The notes beneath the pieces were generated by a model. That model was given only the letters and a program-made list of their open reading frames with translations, made no database searches and had not been told where the DNA came from. A stretch of DNA of 64,000 bases, from the NCBI RefSeq assembly GCF_001685395.1, contig NZ_CP014167.1, positions 3,734,501 to 3,798,500 of the forward strand. The letters are read 5' to 3'. Position 1 is the stretch's first letter; the number at the start of each line of letters is the position of its first letter. The position numbers and the translations under genes are program-made. The DNA is from Paenibacillus yonginensis (GTDB taxonomy: Bacteria > Bacillota > Bacilli > Paenibacillales > Paenibacillaceae). Below, in pieces: positions 18,459 through 26,740 of this stretch.

Positions 18459-18822
18459 TTTCCTCCCATGCCGACTGTAGTTCTTTCAAGAGACCAATTA
18501 CTTCTTCAACTTTTTCTACTTTCTTATTAACATTGGCATCAATTAATTGCTGAATCATGTACATATATAATTGATTAAGGTTATGGGCAATTTCTCCGCC
18601 AGCCTTAGGATTCAAGGAAGAAACCAATTCATAGATGATGTCCTGAACCTTTTGAATCCACTTATTAGTATCCGCAATATTGTTATCTGTAATGGCCTGC
18701 TTGCCTTTTTCCGCAAAATTAATCGCTCCGCTGTAAAGCATAAGTATTAGTTTATGCGGAGATGCTGTCTGGTATTTGTTTCTTTGATAAGCTTGATAGC
18801 CGGCCAGGTTGGTTGATGTCAT
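18433..18822 (-). CDS. fliS: Flagellin export chaperone FliS
   Basis: Binds the C-terminus of cytoplasmic flagellin and prevents premature polymerisation. The 129-residue helical-bundle protein shows the family N-terminus AYQRNKYQTASPHKLILMLY (residues 11-30) and GAINFAEKGKQAI. It lies 32 bases after fliD and overlaps the fliT-like gene. In Bacillus the FliS-flagellin interaction also feeds into the FliW-CsrA loop. Confidence 0.95.
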   Translation of the reverse strand: MTSTNLAGYQAYQRNKYQTASPHKLILMLYSGAINFAEKGKQAITDNNIADTNKWIQKVQDIIYELVSSLNPKAGGEIAHNLNQLYMYMIQQLIDANVNKKVEKVEEVIGLLKELQSAWEEIGKGGTLG

Positions 18823-18854
18823 TGGATCTTCATCTCCCGAGTTTCGTTTTCTTC

Positions 18855-20273
18855 CTATTTAGAAGATTTAGTCAAAGCGTCAAATTGGCTGGTTAGCCAA
18901 GTAGAAGTGTTGTTTAGTGATGACATTACAACTTCCAAATTAGCGTAGGTCGATTTCAGAGCGGCTTCTTTCATATCCAGCCGATTTTGCATATCGGAAA
19001 TCTGGTCACTTATAAAATCAATATCATCCGAATAGCCTTTAATTTTAGATGTAATTAATCCGTCTACACTATCTGTATATACTTTTAGACGTGATTCGAA
19101 CATAGCTCCAAAACCATCATAAGTTGTTGCTGTTCCATTTATGGGGGTTACTGTTCCTCCACCCGTTAGAATTTTTTGAACAGCATCTGGATTCTGTGAT
19201 AGTTTTGATAAGAATGTATCTTTATCGAAAGTAAGCGTTCCGGTCATTTCGGCTGCTGTAGTTGCACCTTTATCCACTTCTAATCCAATGTCAGACAACA
19301 GCTTAAAACCAGGAGTATCCCCAACAATGGTATTCATCATGTCGTTTAGCTGAGACTGCAAGTCTCTAAGTAATGAATCTCCTTGCAGAGTAAGAGTTGT
19401 ACTGCTGCTTGAGTTGGGGTCTGGGGTTGCCGTACTATTGCGTATAGAGGTTACTATGTCGTTATAAGCTTTTACAAAAGCGTCAATCTTATCAGTAATG
19501 GCCGCAGTATCTTGAGATACCTTGATAGTTGAGGTTCCCGTCCCTGTTAGGTTTAAAGTTACTCCAGGGATTGAACCCTCTATAGAATTGCTGTTACTTG
19601 TAATTTCAAGCCCATTTACAGTTAACTTTGCGTTAGCAGCACTTTGAATGTTATTAACAGCATAACTGGAAGAATCCGTTGAAACGGTAAACTGGTTATC
19701 TTCACCAGTTTTACTTGCAGTAAGAGTAATTGCCTTTTCTGTCGAAGAGGTCTGGACGACCGCAGCCGTTATCCCTAAGTCTGTTTTTTTATTGATAAGT
19801 TGAGCGACTTGCGTTAACCAATCATTCGTATTAGTTGCGCTAATATCCTTTAAATCAATTGTCTCGTCATTAATAGTAATACTTGTTGGTAAATTGCTGT
19901 CTTTTGTTGTGGAACTTGCAGTGAATCCTTGAATTGCAGATACTTGTGCCGCAGCCAAACTCGTCACATTTACAGCATAACTCCCGCCGGTCGCTCCCGT
20001 CCCGGCCGTCACTGTCATTTTAGTTGTATCCGAGCTCGTCGCTGTCAGTGCTTGAAAGTTCGAAATATCCTTCAAGGCTGTTGCTGCTGTCTTCAACGTA
20101 TTCATCTTAGTATTCAGCGTAGTAAACGCTGTTTTATAAGCTGTCAGTTTAGACTGCTTCGTCTGGAGATTCGTGAGCGGAATTTTCTCTTGGTTCATAA
20201 TCGCCGTTATATAATCAGCTGAATTAAACCCTGAAGCTAAGCCGAGAATACCGCCTGTTGATGATGTTGCCAT
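18855..20273 (-). CDS. fliD: Filament cap protein FliD
   Basis: Forms the pentameric cap that folds flagellin at the filament tip. The 472-residue protein has the FliD N-terminal region (LGLASGFNSADYITAIM, near residue 10) with its coiled segment of TLNTKMNTLKTAATAL type. Then come beta-rich Ser/Thr-dense middle domains and the C-terminal region DDIDFISDQISDMQNRLDMK with the final helix ANLEVVMSSLNNTSTWL. It sits between flaG and fliS. Confidence 0.95.
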   Translation of the reverse strand: MATSSTGGILGLASGFNSADYITAIMNQEKIPLTNLQTKQSKLTAYKTAFTTLNTKMNTLKTAATALKDISNFQALTATSSDTTKMTVTAGTGATGGSYAVNVTSLAAAQVSAIQGFTASSTTKDSNLPTSITINDETIDLKDISATNTNDWLTQVAQLINKKTDLGITAAVVQTSSTEKAITLTASKTGEDNQFTVSTDSSSYAVNNIQSAANAKLTVNGLEITSNSNSIEGSIPGVTLNLTGTGTSTIKVSQDTAAITDKIDAFVKAYNDIVTSIRNSTATPDPNSSSSTTLTLQGDSLLRDLQSQLNDMMNTIVGDTPGFKLLSDIGLEVDKGATTAAEMTGTLTFDKDTFLSKLSQNPDAVQKILTGGGTVTPINGTATTYDGFGAMFESRLKVYTDSVDGLITSKIKGYSDDIDFISDQISDMQNRLDMKEAALKSTYANLEVVMSSLNNTSTWLTSQFDALTKSSK

Positions 20274-20322
20274 TAGTGCTCATTCCTTTCTAAAATAAAT
20301 TTATACCTTTAAGAGTCGTTCC

Positions 20323-20721
20323 TTACACCTTCTTATCCATAAACATCCCGATCATTTCTTTCATTTTTATAGATAAATCAATAAGAAACTCAGGTGGAAG
20401 ACTTGTGACTACTTTTTTGGTCTGGGAATCAACCACTTCAACATAAAGCTGCTTCGCTTCGTCGTTATATTTGAAATGCAGTTCTTTGCCGGACTGAGCA
20501 ATGGACTTGTTTAAGGCTTCAATCTGCTTGTCAAGCTTGGTTTTATCCTCTTCAGTCAAGGAAAAATAATCAACCCCCCCATTTCCGAGCCCGTTGGTAC
20601 CTGAAGAGTGTACCGCGGATGAGGAAAAAGAAGATGAGCCAGATTGTCCCATTGCTAACCCAAAGTTGTTTTTCACATACTCCATGCTGACGCTTTCGAT
20701 TTGATGCCTGTTAATATGCAT
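20323..20721 (-). CDS. flaG: FlaG family protein
   Basis: A 132-residue protein whose C-terminal half carries the FlaG domain: LHFKYNDEAKQLYVEVVDSQ then TKKVVTSLPPEFLIDL. The N-terminal half is a Ser/Gly-rich linker (SGSSSFSSSAVHSSG). FlaG proteins influence filament length, though their mechanism is not settled. It occupies the yvyC position ahead of fliD. An ATG at residue 13 is an alternative start. Confidence 0.88.
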   Translation of the reverse strand: MHINRHQIESVSMEYVKNNFGLAMGQSGSSSFSSSAVHSSGTNGLGNGGVDYFSLTEEDKTKLDKQIEALNKSIAQSGKELHFKYNDEAKQLYVEVVDSQTKKVVTSLPPEFLIDLSIKMKEMIGMFMDKKV

Positions 20722-20759
20722 AGGCGATCTCTCCCCAATATCAGGAATGATAAAGCAGC

Positions 20760-20999
20760 TTATACTTTAAAATTCTTAAGCAAGTCAAGGAGTTCTTCCT
20801 GCTGCAGTTGCCCACTCTGTTCCTTAGCCGACTTATTTTCCTCCACAATGCCTTGATAAAGCTCCTGACGAAGGATTTGTATTTCCTTAGGTGCAATAAA
20901 GCCAAGTTTGATCTGATCCCCCTCTATACCGAGGATCTGGATCTGAATGTTGTCCCCGATCATAACTGTTTCTCCAACCCGGCGCTTCAGGACAAGCAT
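20760..20999 (-). CDS. csrA: Translational regulator CsrA
   Basis: A dimeric RNA-binding protein that represses flagellin translation. The 79 residues begin MLVLKRRVGETVMIGDNIQI and include GDQIKLGFIAPKEIQILRQELY, the conserved strands and the RNA-contacting Arg near residue 44. The N-terminus differs from the usual MLVLSRK by K-R-R. A Gln/Glu-rich tail (60-79) is of the kind used in Bacillus for FliW binding. It starts one base after the fliW stop, so the two are translated together. Its target sites are visible in the hag leader. Confidence 0.96.
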   Translation of the reverse strand: MLVLKRRVGETVMIGDNIQIQILGIEGDQIKLGFIAPKEIQILRQELYQGIVEENKSAKEQSGQLQQEELLDLLKNFKV

Positions 21000-21000
21000 C

Positions 21001-21429
21001 TTAAGCTTCCTCCTTCCGCCGCTGCAAAGGAAATCGGAGAGGCAATTCCTGATCCGTTATAATAAACTGATGTGCTTTATGGATTTCTGGAGAAAATAAA
21101 AGGGGAGCCCTCATATTAACAAAAAGCTCGCCGCCGCTAATGTTTACGATCAACATAACTCCAGCATCTTCACCAGACTTTAATCCAAGCAATTCAACAA
21201 CTTCTTGATTGATCTTAAAAGAATACTCACTTACCGCTTGTTCTGCCGGCAAAAGAATAAAGCTGACGTCTTCCTCAAGAGCATGAAGGACGAAAAAAGG
21301 CGTATCCCCCAGCGGCATGAGTCCATATTCATAAATACCTGCTATACCTAATATTTCGGTATCGAATCGGTAAATCTGTTCTTCGTCGATTTCAAGCTCT
21401 CCGTAAGTAGAACTATGAATGGTCCTCAT
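21001..21429 (-). CDS. fliW: Flagellar assembly factor FliW, CsrA antagonist
   Basis: A 142-residue beta-barrel protein that binds either flagellin or CsrA. When flagellin is exported, freed FliW sequesters CsrA and hag is translated. Family features include the conserved start TYGELEIDEEQIYRF, GIAGIYEYGLMPL, FVLHALEEDVSFIL and NISGGELFVNMRAPL. It overlaps the DUF6470 gene by four bases and is followed by csrA. Confidence 0.96.
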   Translation of the reverse strand: MRTIHSSTYGELEIDEEQIYRFDTEILGIAGIYEYGLMPLGDTPFFVLHALEEDVSFILLPAEQAVSEYSFKINQEVVELLGLKSGEDAGVMLIVNISGGELFVNMRAPLLFSPEIHKAHQFIITDQELPLRFPLQRRKEEA

Positions 21430-21821
21430 TTAGGTAATACTCCTCTCGCCTCTACATGGATCTCCGGCGGATAACTTCTGAAATCGATATAAACGCCCTG
21501 CGAAGGAACTAATGCTATATTGGTTTCTTTTTGACCAAAGCGAGTGAACCGTTCAAAGGCAACATGGCCAAACGCATTTTTTTCGTTTCTAGCTAAGTTC
21601 CCTATCCTGTCGCCTTCTTGGGCTTTTTCAGCTACAGACTGCGTAAACTCTGCGTTTGTTTTCCCAGAAAGATCCTTTCGAAGCTTTTCCGGCCTCTTCA
21701 AATCCATATCGTTGTAAACATTGGTCCAGTCGGTTGTCAGCTCCGCCTGTTTGATTCGAATCGTAATATCAGCAGGGCGGTATTGTCCCCAGTTAGGCGA
21801 CAGGGAAACGTCAATTCCCAT
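21426..21821 (-). CDS. DUF6470 (YviE-like) flagellar-operon protein, short form
   Basis: A 131-residue protein in the yviE position between flgL and fliW. Its middle, SVAEKAQEGDRIGNLAR (about 62-78), and its C-terminal beta segment ending PPEIHVEARGV fit the DUF6470/YviE family, whose function is unknown. Family members are usually about 180-190 residues. The N-terminal beta region is mostly absent here, and flgL ends only 26 bases upstream, so the short form is real rather than a mis-called start. Confidence 0.6.
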   Translation of the reverse strand: MGIDVSLSPNWGQYRPADITIRIKQAELTTDWTNVYNDMDLKRPEKLRKDLSGKTNAEFTQSVAEKAQEGDRIGNLARNEKNAFGHVAFERFTRFGQKETNIALVPSQGVYIDFRSYPPEIHVEARGVLPK

Positions 21822-21847
21822 GGTTACTCCTCCTCAAATCTCTGATA

Positions 21848-22738
21848 TTATCTTAAGAAGTCCAGCAGAGACATTTGAGAAATCCTTGCTCCGGTAGACA
21901 AGGCCGCCTGAAGAACCGTTTCATTTGTTTTTAGCTCTGTGATTGCCGAAGGCATGTCCACATCAGCAACATCGGCCCGCATACTTTTGGTGTTCACCTG
22001 ATCATCCTCAATCCGGCTTTGCATGATTTCAAAACGGTTCATTCTCGCCCCTACCTCTGCCCAGCTGAGCATTAAACGGTCGGCTGACTGGTCAATTTTG
22101 TCCAAAGAAGCGGAGATGCCGTCCACATCGTTGGAGTTAAGCGCAGCCACCAGGTCATCTAACGTCTTAAAAACGTTATCTCCCCCTGCCTCTCCAAACA
22201 CCGTCTCCCCCGTAATACTCACCGGCACCGAAACAGCAGCGCTAACATTTAAATAAAATACGCCTTGGTCCGTCTGATCGTTGGCTGCATTTGCTGACGA
22301 ATAGGGTGCCTGATCAGTCTTTTGACCATTAAACAAATAACGACCATTAAATGTGCTGTTCCCGATGGTCACCATCTGTTCTTTTAACTGCTCGATTTCT
22401 TTGGCTATAACTTGCCTTTGATTTTCGTCATAAGTTCCATTAACCGCTTGCAGCGTTAGCGTTCGGGCTCGTTTCAGCACATCATCTGCCTGCTGGAACA
22501 AAGAATCCATTGTGCTCAGAATATTGCTGCCTGTCTTCGAATTTTCCATAAACTGATCGCTTCGCGCCAAATCTGTATCATACCGCATTTGATATCCTAC
22601 ACCTATCGGATCATCACTTGGCTTAGAGATCTTCTCTCCCGTTGCTAACTGGTTTTGTCCAACGTTCATTGAATTATTGATGTTCCGCAAATTTTTAAGC
22701 AGCTGCATATTTTGCATATTGCCGGTAACACGTATCAT
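21848..22738 (-). CDS. flgL: Hook-filament junction protein FlgL
   Basis: Second junction protein between hook and filament (HAP3), a flagellin relative. The 296-residue protein has the D0/D1 N-terminus (MQLLKNLRNINNSMN, then ISKPSDDPIGVGYQM) and a flagellin-like C-terminus (TNETVLQAALSTGARISQMSLLDFLR). FNGRYLFNGQKTD in the middle is typical of FlgL. It follows flgK by 24 bases. Confidence 0.95.
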   Translation of the reverse strand: MIRVTGNMQNMQLLKNLRNINNSMNVGQNQLATGEKISKPSDDPIGVGYQMRYDTDLARSDQFMENSKTGSNILSTMDSLFQQADDVLKRARTLTLQAVNGTYDENQRQVIAKEIEQLKEQMVTIGNSTFNGRYLFNGQKTDQAPYSSANAANDQTDQGVFYLNVSAAVSVPVSITGETVFGEAGGDNVFKTLDDLVAALNSNDVDGISASLDKIDQSADRLMLSWAEVGARMNRFEIMQSRIEDDQVNTKSMRADVADVDMPSAITELKTNETVLQAALSTGARISQMSLLDFLR

Positions 22739-22762
22739 GATTTAACTCCTTTCTTTAGGGGA

Positions 22763-24340
22763 TTAGCGCCCTACTGTCCCCATTTGATTGATAACGCGGT
22801 CCAACATCTCATCAACGGTAGTCATGGCTCTGGCAGCAGCATTATAAGCCTGTTGAAAACGAATCATGTCCGACAATTCTTCATCCATATTTACACCGCT
22901 GACCGATTGTCTTGACATTTGAAGCGTATCTACCATATCCTGTTGGTTTTCTTGGTTCCGGGTTGTATTGCTGGCCTTAATCCCCAAATCTGACGTTAAC
23001 GCACGGAAGTAATCGTCTGTTGTTCCCTGTGTCAGGGAAGTCAGATTACTCGGAAAGGTAAAGCTTGCATCACGCAGGGAAGCAAGAGCGTTGGCAATAT
23101 CACTATTCCCTTTAATGGTCTGGTTAGCGCCGCCCACCACTTCAAATTTGGAGGATGCTGCAATTTTATTCGTATTTTTGACGATATCTGGATTTACTGC
23201 AATATTATCGATTGTAAATGTGCCGCTTCCGTCTGTTGTAGTGAAGAAGGATAAGCCGGTTTCTGCCGGATTCTGAAGGTTATATCCTAACTGATGCAGT
23301 CCGTTAAAACCGTTAACCTGAATCTTCATTTCCGACGTAATCGTTGAGCCGGCAGGGATATTTTGTCCAGCAGGAATCGTTGTTCCGTTCGATAAAGTTA
23401 CATCATTTAAAGCTGTAATATTGGTCGAAGTCACATAACCATTAGCTAAAGTAACTGTGACAGGTGCGCTCACAAGCGTGTTGACCATCCCGTTCAATTG
23501 ATTGCGAAGTGAGCCGATCTCGGCCAAGGATTGTGTATACCCGTACAATTCGCCACCTGTGGCTGCCTGCGCACTTTCTGCTGTTAACGGGGTCACTCCA
23601 TCCCCTGATACAAGGTCCACCCCTGCAGCAGTTACAGTAACCATCCCCGTATCGTCCTCACTGTAGGTTATATTAACCAGATTGGATAAGTTATCAAGCA
23701 AAAGGTCCCTCTGGTCCCTATAATCGTTTGCGTGATCACCAAAAGCTTCGTTATCGCGGATCAAAACATTCAGCTTCGCAATATTATCCGCAATGTTGTT
23801 GGCCTCCAGAATCTTCTTGTCGATATTGGAGTTCGTATCATTCTCCAAGTTAGTAAGAGAATCGCCAACATGCTTCAACGTATCTGTTAAATTTTGAGCA
23901 GCACCAGATACTGCGACACGTGCGCTAAGCAAGGAGGGATCACGATTCAGCGCTTCCCATGAATCCCAGAAATCATTCATGACGTTGCTGATACCGTTAT
24001 CGGAAGGTTCATTCAAGATGTTTTGGAGCGAGGTCATTGTAGTATTCAAAATATTATAGACTCCCAAAGATTGATTCTCTCTTCGGTATTGAGTATCAAG
24101 AAAGCTATCCCGCATTCGGGTAATGCTGTCTACCTGAACGCCGGTTCCCAATTGACCAGGCATTTGGCTTTTGGTCATTCCCATCTGCCAAATGGGGTTA
24201 GTTGCGGAAGTATTTACCCGCTGACGGGAATAACCTTCTGTATTGACATTGGCAATATTTTGCCCGAGTGTCTGCATGGCTGTTGTATTGACAAAAAGCG
24301 CCCGCTTGCTGGTTTCTAATCCATGAAAGGTGGATGTCAC
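22763..24340 (-). CDS. flgK: Hook-filament junction protein FlgK
   Basis: First junction protein (HAP1). The 525-residue protein begins with the FlgK signature (GLETSKRALFVNTTAMQTLG and ANVNTEGYSRQRV, residues 7-42) and ends with the rod/hook-type C-terminal motif MDEELSDMIRFQQAYNAAAR. Large extracellular domains lie between about 230 and 420. It lies between flgN, its export chaperone, and flgL. Confidence 0.96.
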   Translation of the reverse strand: MTSTFHGLETSKRALFVNTTAMQTLGQNIANVNTEGYSRQRVNTSATNPIWQMGMTKSQMPGQLGTGVQVDSITRMRDSFLDTQYRRENQSLGVYNILNTTMTSLQNILNEPSDNGISNVMNDFWDSWEALNRDPSLLSARVAVSGAAQNLTDTLKHVGDSLTNLENDTNSNIDKKILEANNIADNIAKLNVLIRDNEAFGDHANDYRDQRDLLLDNLSNLVNITYSEDDTGMVTVTAAGVDLVSGDGVTPLTAESAQAATGGELYGYTQSLAEIGSLRNQLNGMVNTLVSAPVTVTLANGYVTSTNITALNDVTLSNGTTIPAGQNIPAGSTITSEMKIQVNGFNGLHQLGYNLQNPAETGLSFFTTTDGSGTFTIDNIAVNPDIVKNTNKIAASSKFEVVGGANQTIKGNSDIANALASLRDASFTFPSNLTSLTQGTTDDYFRALTSDLGIKASNTTRNQENQQDMVDTLQMSRQSVSGVNMDEELSDMIRFQQAYNAAARAMTTVDEMLDRVINQMGTVGR

Positions 24341-24397
24341 TTATTACACTCCTTTACTATAAGAACTGGCCATAATGGTAAAACTATTCACTTCCCA

Positions 24398-24898
24398 TCA
24401 GGCTCTGGTATCAAACATACTTCTGCTTTGTGTTTTTTTATCTGGAGCAGTTGGAGGAGCATATGTGGCCTCTTCGTCCCGGCTACCGATCATTACATTC
24501 ATTGAATAATCTATAAATGAAAGGGATTGTGCAATCAATCTCTGGTTAAATTCATTATGTGATTTCAGTTCTTCCAAGGTAACATTCAATTTGGCATGTT
24601 TTTCCCTTAGAAGGGCTTTCTCCTCAGGATCAAAAACCACCCGCATGATTTCGGATAATGTCAGCTGCAAGTTGGATTGAATTCCCCTGTCCCTCAAAAG
24701 CTGCTGGACGGCCTGTTGAAGCTGTTCCTCCACTTCCTTTATAGCCTTTGATTTTCTGGATTCAGCATTCAGTGATTTGAGCAATTCCTCATAGTTCCTC
24801 GAAACGATTGCTTGTCTTTTGGCAATAGAAATCGAAAGCAGTTCACTGTACTTATTCTGGAGATCAGACATAGCTTTCAAAAGGTTTTGAACAGACAT
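24398..24898 (-). CDS. flgN: FlgN-like export chaperone for FlgK/FlgL
   Basis: A 166-residue, strongly helical, charged protein with coiled-coil heptads across residues 10-130 (RKSKAIKEVEEQLQQAVQQL and similar). It lies between flgM and flgK, the position of B. subtilis FlgN (YvyG), and has the FlgN-domain length. The C-terminal 30 residues are Pro/Thr-rich and probably disordered. Confidence 0.85.
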   Translation of the reverse strand: MSVQNLLKAMSDLQNKYSELLSISIAKRQAIVSRNYEELLKSLNAESRKSKAIKEVEEQLQQAVQQLLRDRGIQSNLQLTLSEIMRVVFDPEEKALLREKHAKLNVTLEELKSHNEFNQRLIAQSLSFIDYSMNVMIGSRDEEATYAPPTAPDKKTQSRSMFDTRA

Positions 24899-24907
24899 TT
24901 CTGCCTC

Positions 24908-25195
24908 CTACTTAATATAGTCCGTAAAATAAGGAGCTAACTTCTTAGCAAGCTTCTCGGCATCCACACGATAAGTCCCTGATTGAGTTTGTTCTTTAAG
25001 CTCCTGAATACGTTTAGCATTAGTCGAAGCTGCGGTTGTATCAGAAGCCTTCAACATTTCCAATGCTTCGGAAGAGATTGAAACTTCATCTTTTCTTTTG
25101 TTTTTCTTATCTTCAATTTGTCTTATGTTATCTGTTTGACGCTGATAGGAATTTACCGCTCCGAGCCGTCCAATATCATTTATCTTCAAGATCAT
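24908..25195 (-). CDS. flgM: Anti-sigma-D factor FlgM
   Basis: Holds sigma-D (FliA) inactive until the hook-basal body is complete. From ATG 25195 it is 95 residues. The C-terminal half carries the sigma-binding region: KDEVSISSEALEML, then YRVDAEKLAKKLAPYF. The N-terminal half is polar and likely unfolded. I chose ATG 25195 behind AAGG rather than an in-frame TTG five codons upstream that would overlap the ribosome site. It lies ten bases ahead of flgN. Confidence 0.93.
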   Translation of the reverse strand: MILKINDIGRLGAVNSYQRQTDNIRQIEDKKNKRKDEVSISSEALEMLKASDTTAASTNAKRIQELKEQTQSGTYRVDAEKLAKKLAPYFTDYIK

Positions 25196-25211
25196 AGTCC
25201 CCCTTAACAAA

Positions 25212-25266
25212 AATATAAGCCGATAACCTCATATCAAGTTTATCGGCACGGTTTAAAGCAATGTTA
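25212..25266 (-). promoter_or_regulatory. Sigma-D-type promoter overlapping a hairpin upstream of flgM
   Basis: TAAC (25266-25263), 15 bases, GCCGATAA (25247-25240), close to the sigma-28 consensus TAAA-N15-GCCGATAA. The same GCCGATAA is the left arm of an eight-base perfect inverted repeat (right arm TTATCGGC) followed by TTATATTTTT, which looks like a terminator for transcripts coming from yvyF. The two readings are compatible: upstream transcription stops and sigma-D transcription restarts. Confidence 0.5.
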
Positions 25267-25317
25267 ATAGATATTTAGTCCAAATCATGTATCTGTGTAA
25301 CAGATATTAAAGCGTTT

Positions 25318-25725
25318 TTAATCCTTCCGGAATTTGTTTATAGCTCCATATGTCATAGTTCCCTGGGCCTCGGTCTCGACTGACAAATCCTGTGCGGCTG
25401 AATTCAGATCCCTGGTTAGCCGGGTCCGGCAGCTTTCGCACATGTTCCCTTCGCGGATCATCGTAACTCCGCACACTTCGCAAGGATACGCCATCTCCGG
25501 ATTGTTTTCAATGGAAATCCGGCCCTCGCGGATGAATTTGGTGATCTGCTTGATGCTGACACCCGTAGCATCCGACAGCTGCTGCATGTGAGTGCCTTTA
25601 TTCTCACGAAGATAAGTTTTACATTTATCGTATTCAAACTCAATCTCTTTAATACAATCGCCGCACAGACCCATGAAGTTCTTGGCATATAGTTTTCCGC
25701 AGCGAGGACAGTTATCCAGATTCAT
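25318..25725 (-). CDS. yvyF: YvyF/TIGR03826-type flagellar-operon protein
   Basis: About 135 residues from ATG 25725, preceded by GGGGG at seven bases. Three CxxC pairs suggest two zinc ribbons: CPRCGKLY with CGDC at the N-terminus, and CEVCG with CESCR further on. Between them is a helix-turn-helix-like stretch (LSDATGVSIKQITKFIREGRI), so the protein probably binds DNA or RNA. The position between comFC and flgM is the same as B. subtilis yvyF. The family's role in flagellar control is not well defined. Confidence 0.85.
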   Translation of the reverse strand: MNLDNCPRCGKLYAKNFMGLCGDCIKEIEFEYDKCKTYLRENKGTHMQQLSDATGVSIKQITKFIREGRISIENNPEMAYPCEVCGVTMIREGNMCESCRTRLTRDLNSAAQDLSVETEAQGTMTYGAINKFRKD

Positions 25726-25845
25726 ACTCATTCCCCCACCCAAAAAGTTAAAAAAGCGGTTATTTCATATATAGATTACTGCATACCTTCCCGTAAGTCT
25801 ATCCAGTCTAACTCTCTATATCGGAAGAACCGCACAAAAAATGAA

Positions 25846-26700
25846 TCAGGAACGCGCCCAGGTGAGACTGTAAATTTCGGCTTCCCGCCCCGATGGACAA
25901 ACAAGTGTCTGCAATTGTTCTGCACAAGCGCCAATGGTGCTGCCCGTGGTATAGATATCGTCAACAAGGAGCAACCGAAGCCGCGGCTTATATCGATTCT
26001 GCCCCATTTGGGCTTGGGCAATATTTTGCCGGCCATCTCTACGGGATTCAAATCCTTCCATTAGCTGGTTTAGTTGATCTGCCGCTCCCGGTCCGGGGAC
26101 AAAAACCTTTTTCATATCTTTGAGACGCTCTGATCGAGACTTCAGACTTTGCTTCTCTGTGTCCCGCGAACGCTCGAGCAAAGGGATATAGGCTGCTCCT
26201 GTCCTTCCCGCCACTGCCTCGGCCAGATGCTCGGCCTGATTAAACCCGCGCTCAAGCAGTCTGGAGGGACTTACGGGCACGCAGGTAACCGCATCGATCC
26301 GCCAGCTCGGGTCCTGCCAGGAATCCCGCATCTCCTGTTCCAAACGATTGTAGGCCTGGATCATCATTTTGCCGAATAAAGGGGCCAAGCTTTCACGTCC
26401 TCGGTATTTATACTGCCCAAGCCACTCTCTCATCCGCTCATCGTACAGGACCGCACTCCGGTTCAGAACAAAGGAACGCTCCACGGCCCAGTCCCCGCGC
26501 GTACAGTCCGGACAACCTATCCCTCTGCCGCAAATCGGGCAGCGCGGAGCCTTGATCCAGGGAATGGCTCCTGCACAATCCGGGCAAAGTTCCGTGAATT
26601 TCTCCGACATGTGCCGGGTTTGCTTGCCGCAGCCCAAACAACTGCTCACTGGAGGTGCAAGCAGGGCGTACAGTTGTTCAAATAAAGGGATTGAAAGCAT
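25846..26700 (-). CDS. comFC: Competence protein ComFC, phosphoribosyltransferase fold
   Basis: About 284 residues. Four Cys pairs near the N-terminus (CLGCG, CPDC, CPICG, CPDC) form zinc ribbons. The C-terminal PRTase domain contains the 13-residue PRPP-binding motif LLLVDDIYTTGST (about 245-257). In B. subtilis and Helicobacter, ComF proteins assist uptake of transforming single-stranded DNA, working with ComFA. It is 40 bases downstream of comFA; no comFB gene lies between them. Confidence 0.92.
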   Translation of the reverse strand: MLSIPLFEQLYALLAPPVSSCLGCGKQTRHMSEKFTELCPDCAGAIPWIKAPRCPICGRGIGCPDCTRGDWAVERSFVLNRSAVLYDERMREWLGQYKYRGRESLAPLFGKMMIQAYNRLEQEMRDSWQDPSWRIDAVTCVPVSPSRLLERGFNQAEHLAEAVAGRTGAAYIPLLERSRDTEKQSLKSRSERLKDMKKVFVPGPGAADQLNQLMEGFESRRDGRQNIAQAQMGQNRYKPRLRLLLVDDIYTTGSTIGACAEQLQTLVCPSGREAEIYSLTWARS

Positions 26701-26740
26701 AAACTCACCCAACTCCTTTTATCTTTTAATAGTTAATAGA

